A DNA stretch of 64,000 nt, taken from NCBI RefSeq assembly GCF_007679345.1, contig NZ_VEGH01000005.1, positions 124,001 through 188,000 on the forward strand. Direction: 5' to 3'. The translations under genes and the position numbers were made by a program. How positions within the stretch are numbered: position 1 is the stretch's first letter; each line of letters opens with the position of its first letter. Below are positions 55,843-64,000 of the stretch, piece after piece. The stretch is from Cellulosimicrobium cellulans (lineage in GTDB: Bacteria; Actinomycetota; Actinomycetes; Actinomycetales; Cellulomonadaceae). Under the pieces are notes generated by a model. It was not told the DNA's origin and made no database searches. It worked only from the letters and a program-made list of their open reading frames with translations.

Positions 55843-57990
55843 CTACGCCGGCCCGTCCCCGCTCTCGCGGGGGTGCGGCACCCCGGCCGGCGCCAGCCCG
55901 GGCAGCCGCCGCACGACGAGGACCGTGAGGTCGTCCTCCGCGTCCCCGGCGTCCTCGGCGCCCCCGGCCAGCGCCAGCACCGCCGCGGCGGCGCCGTCCG
56001 CCGTGGCGGCGCCGCGGACGACCTCCCGCACCCGCTCCAGGTCGCCGATCGACCCGCCGAGCACGTCCAGCAGGCCGTCGCTGAACGTGACGAGCACGTC
56101 CCCGGGGAGCAGGCGGGTGCGGGCCCCGACGCGCTCCGGTCCCGCGGCGATGCCGAGGGGCAGGCCGGTGGCGGGCAGGCGCCGCAGGGACCCGTCCGGC
56201 CGCACCACGAGCGACAGGCCGTGGCCGGCGTCGGCGTAGGTGAGGTCGCCGGTGGACGGGTCGAGGAAGCCGCGGAACATCGTGACGAAGGCGCCGGCGT
56301 TGACCAGGTCGGCGTCCAGGGCCCGCTCCGCGCCGGACAGGGTGGCCGCGACGTCCTCGGGGACGGGTTGCGCGCGCAGCAGCGAGCGGGTGGTGGCCGC
56401 GAGGATCGCCGCCCCGGGGCCCTTGCCCATCACGTCGGCGAGCGTGATCACCAGGCCGCCGCCGACGCGCTCCCAGTCGTAGAAGTCCCCGCCGACGCTC
56501 CCCGCGGGCACGAACCGCGCGGCGACCTCGAAGCCCGGCAGGTCGGGCGCGCGGGCGGGCAGCAGGCTGGCCTGGACGGTGGCCGCGCGCCGCAGCTCGG
56601 CCCGCTCCTCCGTGACGTCGCGCAGCACGGTCACGACGCCGCCGCCGGCGCCGTCCGGGATGCGCGTGGCGCTGAACGTCACGACCCGCGGCTGCGGCAC
56701 GCCGGGGGTGCGGACCATCAGGTCGACGTCCCGGACCCGTCCCTCGACGAGCGCGCGGCGGAACGGCAGCTCCTCGTCGCGCAGCGCCGACCCGTCCAGG
56801 CGGGTCAGGCCGGCCAGGTCCGTGCGGCTGTCGCCGGGGTCCAGGTCGACCCGGCCGGTGAGCAGCCGCGCCGCGGTCGGGTTGCGCACGACCACCCGGC
56901 CGCCGGCGTCGACCACCCGCACGCCCTCGGACATGGTCTCCAGGACCGACGTGAGCAGGGCCGCCTGCGCCTGCGCCCGGTCCCGCGCCACGGAGAGGGC
57001 GCCGACCAGCCGGCGACGCTCCTCGCCGGCGAGCGCCAGCGCCATGCCGATCACGGTCAGCAGCCCGACGTACAGCTGCGCCACCCCGACCTGCAGGCCC
57101 GGGTCGGGCAGGTTCGCCATCGGGCCGCTCCCGGCCAGCGTCATGACGACCACCACGGACCCGCAGAGGCTGGTGTGCACCACGACCGCGGAGGTCGGCA
57201 GGCGCGACCCCGCCCAGACGGTGAACGCGATGAGCGGGAACACCACCGCGAGCTCCCACTGCGACAGGAACCACAGGACGTAGGCGGCCGGGGCGAACAG
57301 CAGCGCCCCGAGGACGTCGAGCCGGTGCCCGTCGGCCCACCACCCCGGGCCGCCGCGCGCGGCCCGCGGCAGGTGCCGGTCGTGCAGCGCGCCGCCGACG
57401 GTCCAGCCCAGCAGGCCGATCGTGAGGATGCTGACCGTGTTGCGCGCCGACCACAGCAGCGCCGTCTCCCAGGTCGTGCCCTGGCCCGTCAGGGCGACGG
57501 CGAGCTGGGCCAGCGGCGCCGACGCCAGCGCCCCGGCCGCCGCGCCGAACACCAGCCACCACAGCTCCGTGACGCGGTCGAGCTGCCGGTACCCGCGCGC
57601 CGCCCACAGCCGGGGCGCGTACCGGGCGACGACCAGGACGCAGAGCACGGCCTGCAGCGTCGCCGCGACGCCGCCGACCAGGGCCGTCCCGGGCGACGCG
57701 CCGGTCACCAGCACCGCCGCCGCCGTGATGCTCGCGAGCAGCACCCAGTCCAGCCACGGCCACGGGCGCCGGGCCCGCGCGACCAGCCAGAGCACCGAGA
57801 CGCCGGCCGCCGGCCAGACCAGGCTCACCCGGGCGCCGGGGACGAGGGTCTCCCTGCCGGCCACGCACGCCAGGGCGTACACGACGCCGAGCACCAGCAG
57901 GACGCGGGCGTCGCGCGGGCCCGGCGTCCGCCGGCGTGCCCGCGCCGCGGACTCCACGTGCTCTGCCGTCCCCCCTGCCGCTGCTGCCAC
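55843..57990 (-). CDS. Membrane sensor PP2C/SpoIIE-type serine phosphatase
   Basis: A 715-residue protein. The N-terminal half has about eight membrane segments resembling a MASE1 sensor (RVSLVWPAAGVSVLWL at about 55-70). A PAS domain follows (LLTSVLETMSEGVRVVDAGG) and then the SpoIIE phosphatase with metal-binding GSVGGDFYDW, ITLADVMGKGPGAA, TYADAGHG and LVTFSDGLLDV. Such proteins dephosphorylate anti-anti-sigma factors. The start is uncertain: GTG at 57990 or GTG at 57957, both before the first membrane segment. No anti-sigma or STAS gene adjoins it. Confidence 0.92.
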   Translation of the reverse strand: MAAAAGGTAEHVESAARARRRTPGPRDARVLLVLGVVYALACVAGRETLVPGARVSLVWPAAGVSVLWLVARARRPWPWLDWVLLASITAAAVLVTGASPGTALVGGVAATLQAVLCVLVVARYAPRLWAARGYRQLDRVTELWWLVFGAAAGALASAPLAQLAVALTGQGTTWETALLWSARNTVSILTIGLLGWTVGGALHDRHLPRAARGGPGWWADGHRLDVLGALLFAPAAYVLWFLSQWELAVVFPLIAFTVWAGSRLPTSAVVVHTSLCGSVVVVMTLAGSGPMANLPDPGLQVGVAQLYVGLLTVIGMALALAGEERRRLVGALSVARDRAQAQAALLTSVLETMSEGVRVVDAGGRVVVRNPTAARLLTGRVDLDPGDSRTDLAGLTRLDGSALRDEELPFRRALVEGRVRDVDLMVRTPGVPQPRVVTFSATRIPDGAGGGVVTVLRDVTEERAELRRAATVQASLLPARAPDLPGFEVAARFVPAGSVGGDFYDWERVGGGLVITLADVMGKGPGAAILAATTRSLLRAQPVPEDVAATLSGAERALDADLVNAGAFVTMFRGFLDPSTGDLTYADAGHGLSLVVRPDGSLRRLPATGLPLGIAAGPERVGARTRLLPGDVLVTFSDGLLDVLGGSIGDLERVREVVRGAATADGAAAAVLALAGGAEDAGDAEDDLTVLVVRRLPGLAPAGVPHPRESGDGPA

Positions 57991-58120
57991 CTCCGCAGGC
58001 TACGGGGCGGCTGCCGTGCCGCCCAGTCCCCCGCGGCGACTCCGGTCGGCGCGCGCACCGCGCGGGTTTCACCCGGCGAGCAGTTGCCGCGGGCGTGGCG
58101 TGGTCGGAGCCTCGTGAGAC

Positions 58121-58453
58121 ATGACACCCAGCCACGACGGCCCCGGGGCGCTCCCCCGCTTCGCGGCGCTCGACCCCGAGTCGTTGCGGGCGGCGCAGAT
58201 CGTGGTGCTCCACCAGCCGCGCGCGAGCGCCGCCGAGGTGGTGTGGTGCCTCAGCCTGACGGACCGGGCCGGGCGCCCGGTGGCCCGGGAGGCCGTCCCG
58301 GTCCCCCCGGTCGACGAGTGCCTCGCGCAGCTCGCGGCGGAGGCGCACCTGCGCCTCGTGGGGATGCAGGTCGAGGGCGACTGGCACCGCAGCCGGGAGG
58401 GCGACGACCTGCGGCACTACGCGCGCGTCGGCCCCGCGGAGCCCGGGCGCTGA
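58121..58453 (+). CDS. Hypothetical protein
   Basis: A 110-residue soluble protein starting MTPSHDGPGALPRF. Its core VVWCLSLTDRAGRPVAREAVP and CLAQLAAEAHLRLVGMQVEGDWHR suggest a small alpha/beta domain. No recognised family. It stands alone, divergent from the phosphatase gene, and is followed by a long hairpin. Confidence 0.65.
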   Translation: MTPSHDGPGALPRFAALDPESLRAAQIVVLHQPRASAAEVVWCLSLTDRAGRPVAREAVPVPPVDECLAQLAAEAHLRLVGMQVEGDWHRSREGDDLRHYARVGPAEPGR

Positions 58454-58462
58454 CCCGGAGCC

Positions 58463-58520
58463 CGAATGGATCCGTTCGTACGGACACGCGCGGGCGTGTT
58501 CGTGCGAACGGGTCCATTCG
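58463..58520. terminator. Long bidirectional hairpin between convergent genes
   Basis: A 20-bp stem with two G-U pairs (58463-58482 with 58501-58520, CGAATGGATCCGTTCGTACG) continues inward as ACACGC/GCGTGT around a four-base loop. In total about 26 paired positions. Confidence 0.75.
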
Positions 58521-58588
58521 CGCGACCCCGGTCGGCCGTACGGGGGCCCGTGCGGTCCACCGCGGCGCGGGCCGCCGCACGCACCGCC

Positions 58589-59524
58589 TCAGCCCGCCAC
58601 CGCGGACCGGAACGCGGCCAACGACCCCGCCGAGCTGGCGATCCGCCAGTCCGTCTCCTTGGTCTCGTCGAACCAGACGACCCCGGCGACGTCGCCCTGC
58701 GCCGCCGCCCAGCCGAACAGGTCCGTCACCCACCTGGCCTTGTCGCCGCCCTGCTCGGTCGACGCGGTCTCGGTGACCAGGATCCGCTTGCCGGGCGCGA
58801 CCCGCCGCACCTCCGCCACGGTCGGGCCGAGCACCTGGGCCGGGCTCTGCCACACGGCCCCGCGGCGCGAGGTCCCCCAGTTGTAGCCGTCGACCCCGAC
58901 GACGTCGACGTGCTCCGCGCCCGGGTACACCGCGGCCAGTGGCGTCGAGCCGGGGAACGCGACGTTCGGCGACCACACGCGCACCACCCGGGTCGCGCCG
59001 CGCGAGCGCAGCAGGTCGTGGACCCGGCGCCACACCGCGACGTACTGCGCGGCGGTGTTCCCGTTGACGCCCACGGCCCACGGGTAGCCGCCGGCGTTCA
59101 TCTCGTGCGCGAACCGCAGGTGCACGGGGCCGCCGTACGCGGCGAGCGCGTCGCCCCAGCGCCGCACGGTGGCGTCGAAGTCGCCCGCGAGGAACCGCGC
59201 CAGCGCGAACGCCTTCTGGCTGCGGCGCGCGGGGTCCCAGGGCTCCCAGGTGAGCACCGGCACGACGCCGGCGGCGGACACCGCCGCGAGCTTCGCGGGG
59301 TCCGGCGCCTCCACGAACGAGGCGTACCAGAGCGCGTACGCCGGGGCCGCCCCCAGCGCGGTGGTCCGCCGCGCCCAGGTGGCGGCGTCCCACGGCCCCC
59401 ACGGCACCGTGAGCCCGAACGGGACCCGCCCCGCGGCCACGGCGGCGGGGACGGCGGCGGGCGCCGCGGACAGCGCGAGCGCGGAGGCGGAGAGCGCGAG
59501 GAAGTCGCGCCGGGAGACGGGCAT
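58589..59524 (-). CDS. Secreted GH26-like glycosidase
   Basis: A 311-residue exported hydrolase. A Tat-type signal (SRRDFLALSASALALSA) is followed by a TIM barrel resembling beta-mannanase GH26: VPVLTWEPWDP, acid/base Glu141 in LRFAHEMNAGGYPW, HVDVVGVDGYNWG, and nucleophile Glu252 in ILVTETAS. It is shorter than many mannanases and has no binding module. ATG at 59524 lacks a strong ribosome site. It probably cleaves beta-mannan or a related glucan. Confidence 0.85.
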   Translation of the reverse strand: MPVSRRDFLALSASALALSAAPAAVPAAVAAGRVPFGLTVPWGPWDAATWARRTTALGAAPAYALWYASFVEAPDPAKLAAVSAAGVVPVLTWEPWDPARRSQKAFALARFLAGDFDATVRRWGDALAAYGGPVHLRFAHEMNAGGYPWAVGVNGNTAAQYVAVWRRVHDLLRSRGATRVVRVWSPNVAFPGSTPLAAVYPGAEHVDVVGVDGYNWGTSRRGAVWQSPAQVLGPTVAEVRRVAPGKRILVTETASTEQGGDKARWVTDLFGWAAAQGDVAGVVWFDETKETDWRIASSAGSLAAFRSAVAG

Positions 59525-59659
59525 GCGACGGTCATCGGTGCCGACCGGTGCGCCGTGAGGGTTCCTGAGCCTCGCGGCGGGGTGATCCGGCCGGTGCCGC
59601 GGGGCCCCGGGGGCCCGGCTCGGCGGGCGGCCACCCGCCTCCCCTGCGACGATCACCCG

Positions 59660-60451
59660 ATGCCGACCGAGCCCTGGTACCGACGCGCCGCCCGCACGAC
59701 GGGCCGGTCCGCGCGCGCCGTCTGGGCCCGGCGGTCCGAGGTCCGCGACCCGAACTCCGGCGCGGCGATCCTCATCGGCGTCCTGCTGGTCGTCGCGGGC
59801 ATCACGGTGCTGCTCGTCATGCTGGACTCCGTCCGGGAGGGCGACGACCTGGCCGAGGCCGACACCCCGGTGCTCGACTGGCTGGTCGCCGCCCGCGGGC
59901 CGGGGCTGACCGCGTTCCTCGAGGCGGTGTCCGCGGTGACGGGGCCGAGCGTGCTGCCGGTGGTGGTGGTCGCGGCGTGCCTGGTGTGGGGCCTGGTGAC
60001 GCGGTCCTGGTGGCAGCCCGCCCTGCTGGCCGGGGCGATGGTGCTGTCGACGCTGGTGTCCGTCACGGTCAAGGCGGTCGTCGGCCGCCCGCGACCGCCG
60101 CTGGACACGATGGTGGTGCCCGGGTCGGAGACGACCTACTCCTTCCCGTCGGGGCACACGGTCGGGACGGCGACCTTCCTGCTCACCGCGGGGTACCTGG
60201 TGTGGATCCGCAGCCCGCACGTGCGCTCCCTCGTGCTGTGGGCGCTGGCGACCCTGGCGGGCATCGCGCTGGTGGCCGGCAGCCGGCTGTACCTCGGGTA
60301 CCACTTCCTCACGGACGTCACCGCCGGGTTCGCGCTCGCGGTGGCGGTGCTCGGCGCGGTCGTCGTGGTCGACCGGCGGCGCGCGGTCCGGGCGGCGCGG
60401 ATGACCGCCGGGGCCGGGGGCGACGACGCGGGGGCCACGCCGGCGGGCTGA
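59660..60451 (+). CDS. PAP2-family membrane phosphatase
   Basis: A 263-residue membrane phosphatase with about six hydrophobic segments and the three phosphatase motifs KAVVGRPRP, SFPSGHT and SRLYLGYHFLTDV. Members dephosphorylate phosphatidate or undecaprenyl pyrophosphate. ATG at 59660 is chosen because the upstream in-frame extension overlaps the opposite-strand GH26-like gene. No operon partner; ribokinase follows after 76 bp. Confidence 0.92.
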   Translation: MPTEPWYRRAARTTGRSARAVWARRSEVRDPNSGAAILIGVLLVVAGITVLLVMLDSVREGDDLAEADTPVLDWLVAARGPGLTAFLEAVSAVTGPSVLPVVVVAACLVWGLVTRSWWQPALLAGAMVLSTLVSVTVKAVVGRPRPPLDTMVVPGSETTYSFPSGHTVGTATFLLTAGYLVWIRSPHVRSLVLWALATLAGIALVAGSRLYLGYHFLTDVTAGFALAVAVLGAVVVVDRRRAVRAARMTAGAGGDDAGATPAG

Positions 60452-60527
60452 CGCCGCACGCCCGGGGTGAGGCGGGCAGGATGGCAGCGCGGGCACCTGC
60501 GCCCGCACCGTGCCGAAGGAGACGGAC

Positions 60528-61421
60528 GTGGCGCGTGACGTCGTCGTCGTGGGGTCGATCAACGCCGATCTGGTCGTGCAGGTCGAGCGGCACCCGCTGC
60601 CCGGGGAGACGCTGCTGGGCCGCACCTCCGTGGTGCTGCCCGGCGGCAAGGGGGCGAACCAGGCCGTCGCCGCCGCGCGCCTCGGGGCGGACGTCGCCAT
60701 GGTGGGCGCCGTGGGCGAGGACGCGAACGCGACGACCGCCCTCTCCGGCCTTCGGGACGCGGGAGTCGACCTCACGCACGTGCGCACCGTGGACGCCCCG
60801 ACCGGCCTCGCCGTGGTGACGCTGTCCGACGGCGGCGAGAACACGATCGTCGTGGTGCCCGGGGCCAACGCCGCGGTCGGCGAGCGCGCGGTGGACGAGG
60901 CCGCCGACGTGGTGACGGACGCCCGGGTCTGCGTGGTGCAGGCCGAGATCCCGCTGGCCACGGTCGCGCACGTGGCGCGGCTCGCGGCCGCGGGCGGCAC
61001 CCGGCTGGTGCTCAACGTCGCACCCGCGGCGGAGCTGCCCCTGGAGACGGTGCTGGCCGCCGACCCTCTGGTGGTGAACGAGCACGAGGCCGCCACCCTG
61101 CTCGGGCGGCGGTTCGCGGACCCCGGGGACGCCGCACGCGAGCTCGCCGCCCGAGGTGTGCGGTCGGTCGTCGTCACGCTCGGGGCGGGCGGGGTCGTCG
61201 GCGCCGAGAACGGGGCGACCTGGTCGCTGCCCGCCCGGACGGTCGACGCGCTCGACACGACCGGTGCGGGCGACGCGTTCGTCGGCGCCCTCGCTGCGGG
61301 GATCGCCGACGGGCTCGCGGTCGAGCAGGCCGCGGTGCTCGCCACCCGGGTGGCCGCGGCGTCGGTGACACGGCTCGGGGCGCAGCCGTCGTACCCGTGG
61401 CGAGGCGACGACCTGCCCTGA
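60528..61421 (+). CDS. rbsK: Ribokinase
   Basis: Phosphorylates D-ribose with ATP. The 297-residue pfkB-family product has VVVGSINADLVVQVERHPLPG, the substrate glycine motif LPGGKGANQAVAAARLG, and the catalytic DTTGAGDAFVGALAAG near the C-terminus with the base Asp. GTG at 60528 follows GAAGGAGAC; an upstream ATG at 60510 would overlap this site. No ribose transporter adjoins it, although the MmsAB-ChvE-like importer in this window could supply pentoses. Confidence 0.93.
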   Translation: MARDVVVVGSINADLVVQVERHPLPGETLLGRTSVVLPGGKGANQAVAAARLGADVAMVGAVGEDANATTALSGLRDAGVDLTHVRTVDAPTGLAVVTLSDGGENTIVVVPGANAAVGERAVDEAADVVTDARVCVVQAEIPLATVAHVARLAAAGGTRLVLNVAPAAELPLETVLAADPLVVNEHEAATLLGRRFADPGDAARELAARGVRSVVVTLGAGGVVGAENGATWSLPARTVDALDTTGAGDAFVGALAAGIADGLAVEQAAVLATRVAAASVTRLGAQPSYPWRGDDLP

Positions 61422-61543
61422 CGGAGCCGACCCTGCGGGGATGCTCACCCCCACCGGGTGAACGGTTCCGACGGCTCCGCGGCCTACGGTCGAGCCACCG
61501 GGCGATCGGGCCGCAGCGGGCAGCCGGATGAGGGGGGTCGACG

Positions 61544-63094
61544 ATGACCGACGCGCGCACCACCGCACGGGGCGCGGGCAGCGTCCTGGCGGCCACCTGC
61601 CTGTCCACCCTCGTCGTCAACGCGAACACCTCGGCGGTGAGCATCCTGCTCCCGGCGATCAGCGCCGACACCGGGACGTCGGTGGACACGCTGCAGTGGG
61701 CGGTCACCGGCTACTCCCTGGTCGGTGCCGCGGTCATCATCACGGCCGGGTCGCTGGGCGACGTGTTCGGACGCAAGCGGGTGTTCCAGCTCGGCCTGCT
61801 GCTGTTCGTGCTGTCCTGCGTGCTCATCGCGCTGTCCCAGGACGGGGCCGGGGTCATCGTCGGCCGGCTGATCCAGGGCGCCGCCGGGTCGACGATCCTG
61901 GCGTGCGGGCTGAGCCTGCTGTCCGTCGCCAGCGACGGCGAGGACCAGCTCCGGTCGGTGTCGCTGTGGGGGGCGGCCGCGGCGGTCGGCGCGGCGGCGG
62001 GGCCGCTGCTCGGCGGCGTGCTGGTGGACCTGACGGGCTGGCAGGGGCTGTTCTGGATCGACGCGGGGGTCGGCGTCGTCTGCATGGTCCTCACCTACCT
62101 CACCGTCGCCGAGTCGAAGGACCCGAACCGGTCGCGCACCATCGACTACCTCGGCACGGTCCTGGTCGCGCTGACCCTGGCCGCCCTGATCCTCGGCGTG
62201 AGCAAGAGCGGCGACTGGGGCTGGCTGTCGGCCGCGACGATCGGCTGCCTGGTGGTCAGCGTCGTCGCCGGCTGGCTGTTCGTGGTCGTGGAGAAGCGGG
62301 TCGCGGTGCCGCTGCTGGACCTGGCGCTGTTGCGCAACCGGATCCTGGTCGGGGCGACGCTCGCCATCCTCATCGGCGCGGGCACGATCAACGGCCTGAT
62401 GTACCTGCTGAGCCTCTACTTCCAGGACCCCGCCGCGCTGGGGTTCTCGTCCCTGCAGGCCGGGCTCGCGACGCTGCCGGCGACCGTCGGCCTCGTGGTC
62501 GTGGCGCCGCTGGTGCCGCGGATGACCAAGCGGGTCGGCGGCCGGCAGGTCATCGGCGTCGGCTTCCTGCTGACCACGGCCGGGTTCGTGGTCGTCGGGT
62601 TCGTGCAGGCCGGTTGGGGGTACGGGGCGTTCCTGCTGCCGCTGATCGCGATCGCGGTCGGGATGGGCCTGTCGAACGGGCCGTCGTCCTCCGCCGCGAC
62701 CGCGGTCGTGCCCGAGGAGCAGGTCGGCGCGGCCTCCGGCGTCTCGAACATGGCCCGGTACGTCGGTGCGGCGGTCGCGACCGCCATCGCGGCCACCGTG
62801 TACGCGTCGGTGGGCGCGGACCGGGCCGCGGCAGGCGCCTCGCCGTCCGACGCGCTGTCCTCCGGGCTGGCCGCGGCGGCCTGGGTGATGGCCGTGCTGA
62901 GCGCCCTCGGCATCCTGCTCGCGGTGGTCGCGATCCGGCGGCACCGCGCGGCGCAGGGCACGGTGCAGGACTCGGCCGCGGCCGCCGCGGCGCACCTGAT
63001 CACCATCCCGACCTCCGCCGCGGGGGCGGTGTCGCGGACGGCGGCCGGCCCCGCGGACCGCCCCGCACCCACCACCCCGGGAGAGCCCTCGTGA
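61544..63094 (+). CDS. MFS transporter, DHA2 (14-TMS) drug exporter type
   Basis: A 516-residue proton-coupled exporter with 14 hydrophobic segments. Motif A appears as GDVFGRKRVFQ and motif C-like glycines as GAAAAVGAAAGPLLGG. TLQWAVTGYSL is typical of the DHA2/QacA group. The C-terminus has a cytoplasmic Ala/Pro-rich tail of about 40 residues. ATG at 61544 follows a GAGGGGGG tract. Its stop overlaps the next gene's GTG by 4 bp, so exporter and peptidase are cotranscribed. Confidence 0.92.
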   Translation: MTDARTTARGAGSVLAATCLSTLVVNANTSAVSILLPAISADTGTSVDTLQWAVTGYSLVGAAVIITAGSLGDVFGRKRVFQLGLLLFVLSCVLIALSQDGAGVIVGRLIQGAAGSTILACGLSLLSVASDGEDQLRSVSLWGAAAAVGAAAGPLLGGVLVDLTGWQGLFWIDAGVGVVCMVLTYLTVAESKDPNRSRTIDYLGTVLVALTLAALILGVSKSGDWGWLSAATIGCLVVSVVAGWLFVVVEKRVAVPLLDLALLRNRILVGATLAILIGAGTINGLMYLLSLYFQDPAALGFSSLQAGLATLPATVGLVVVAPLVPRMTKRVGGRQVIGVGFLLTTAGFVVVGFVQAGWGYGAFLLPLIAIAVGMGLSNGPSSSAATAVVPEEQVGAASGVSNMARYVGAAVATAIAATVYASVGADRAAAGASPSDALSSGLAAAAWVMAVLSALGILLAVVAIRRHRAAQGTVQDSAAAAAAHLITIPTSAAGAVSRTAAGPADRPAPTTPGEPS

Positions 63095-64000
63095 CCGCCA
63101 CCGCCATCGCCCCGTTCACCCGCGACGACTACGCCGCCCGCATGGCGTGGGTCGTCGCGGACGCCGGTGCCGCCGGGCTCGACGGGGTGCTCGTCACCCC
63201 CGGCCCCGACCTCGTGTGGCTCACCGGGTACCAGCCGACGGCGATCACGGAGCGGCTGACCCTGCTGGCGCTCACCGCCGACCGCGAGCCCACGCTGGTC
63301 GTGCCGCGGCTCGAGCGCCCCGACGCCGAGGGCGCGGCGGGGACGGCGGCGACGGCGGTCGTCGACTGGGTGGACGGCGCCGACCCGTACGCCGCGGCGG
63401 GCGCCGTGCTCCGCGACGGCGCCCGGTACGCCGTGTCCGACAGCGCGTGGGCCCTGCACCTGCTCGGGCTCCAGGCGGCGCTGCCCGGCACCGGGTTCCA
63501 CGCCGTCACCGACCGGCTGCCGATGCTGCGCGCCGTGAAGGACCCCGACGAGCTCGCGCGCCTCGCCGCGGCCGGGGCCGCCGCCGACGCGACGTACGAG
63601 CAGGTCCTGCACGTGCCGTTCGCCGGCCGCCGGGAGACCGACGTCGCCGCCGACCTCGCCGACCTGCTCCGCGAGCACGGCCACGAGCAGGTCGACTTCA
63701 CCGTGGTCGGCTCGGGACCCAACGGGGCGAACCCGCACCACGAGGCCGGCGAACGGGTCATCGAGGACGGCGACTGCGTGGTGCTCGACTTCGGCGGGCT
63801 GCTGGCGGGGTACGGCTCGGACACCAGCCGGACGGTGAGCGTCGGCGAGCCGGGCGCCGAGGTGCGCGAGGTGCACGAGGTGGTGCGGCGCGCGCAGCAG
63901 GCCGGGGTCGACGCGGTGCGGCCGGGCGTCGCCTGCCAGGACGTCGACCGGGCCGCGCGGGCCGTGATCGCGGACGCCGGGTACGGGGAGCGGTTCATCC
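63091..64000 (+). CDS. M24 Xaa-Pro peptidase (partial, 3' end outside window)
   Basis: The first 303 residues of a metallopeptidase of the prolidase/aminopeptidase P group. The N-terminal creatinase domain includes GLDGVLVTPGPDLVWLTGYQ. The catalytic pita-bread domain begins at about 170 (RAVKDPDELARLAAAG) and shows two metal ligands in VVLDFGGLLAGYGSDTSRT. The His and Glu ligands lie beyond 64000. GTG at 63091 overlaps the exporter stop by 4 bp and follows GGGAGAG. Confidence 0.92.
   Translation, partial: MTATAIAPFTRDDYAARMAWVVADAGAAGLDGVLVTPGPDLVWLTGYQPTAITERLTLLALTADREPTLVVPRLERPDAEGAAGTAATAVVDWVDGADPYAAAGAVLRDGARYAVSDSAWALHLLGLQAALPGTGFHAVTDRLPMLRAVKDPDELARLAAAGAAADATYEQVLHVPFAGRRETDVAADLADLLREHGHEQVDFTVVGSGPNGANPHHEAGERVIEDGDCVVLDFGGLLAGYGSDTSRTVSVGEPGAEVREVHEVVRRAQQAGVDAVRPGVACQDVDRAARAVIADAGYGERFI

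Overview
The window is very GC-rich DNA with actinobacterial habits: GTG starts, GTGA and ATGA stop/start overlaps, strong GGAGG ribosome sites and carbohydrate-active enzymes. The mix of GH1, GH3, GH26-like and GH51 enzymes, a ChvE/MmsAB-type sugar importer, a beta-glucoside PTS and a LytTR regulator suggests a Cellulomonas/Promicromonospora-like soil or plant-litter actinomycete. That placement is inference; no rRNA is present.

Defence block (1-13690). A C5-cytosine methyltransferase, cut by the left edge, diverges from a Vsr-type nick endonuclease. Converging on vsr is a five-gene operon: Z1 superfamily II helicase, PD-(D/E)XK (DUF4420-like) nuclease, GHKL ATPase of the paraMORC type, an uncharacterised protein and a DUF6339-like protein. 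All four operon junctions are 4-bp overlaps. The gene mix matches the MORC/MutL-like restriction-modification neighbourhoods predicted by Iyer, Abhiman and Aravind (2008) and is the best candidate here for a poorly described system. After a secreted aldose epimerase with a clear terminator comes a second, lower-GC restriction-modification pair: an N6-adenine methyltransferase and a divergent PLD-fold nuclease whose active-site spacing matches BfiI.

Sugar uptake (13834-20179). A ROK regulator, an orphan single-domain ABC ATPase, and an MmsA-MmsB-ChvE type monosaccharide importer.

Small systems (20250-29234). A helix-turn-helix/nucleotidyltransferase toxin-antitoxin-like pair, a secreted lipoprotein, a four-gene WXG100/type VII secretion-like operon, an LtrA membrane protein and a MacB-like ABC exporter.

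GH3 cluster (29356-40319). A LytTR response regulator, a GH3 lipoprotein, a small lipoprotein, a domain-permuted membrane GH3, a cytoplasmic-type GH3, a GtrA-like membrane protein and a GT2 glycosyltransferase, all on the minus strand. A 26-bp palindrome lies ahead of the GH3 genes.

Mixed metabolism (40513-53060). A small secreted protein with a coupled truncated paralogue, a GH51 arabinofuranosidase with two LacI-style operators, a Phd-like/toxin module with a perfect 18-bp palindrome, and a beta-lactamase-fold serine hydrolase. The 3' end of the hydrolase gene is duplicated as 291-bp direct repeats around a 1.1-kb insert carrying one gene of unknown function. Then follows a LicT-PTS-phospho-beta-glucosidase operon with a recognisable RAT antiterminator directly at the predicted transcription start.

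Right end (53153-64000). SNF2 helicase, tRNA-Arg(CCT), MASE1-like/PP2C phosphatase, a GH26-like secreted enzyme, PAP2 phosphatase, ribokinase, an MFS exporter and an M24 peptidase cut by the right edge.
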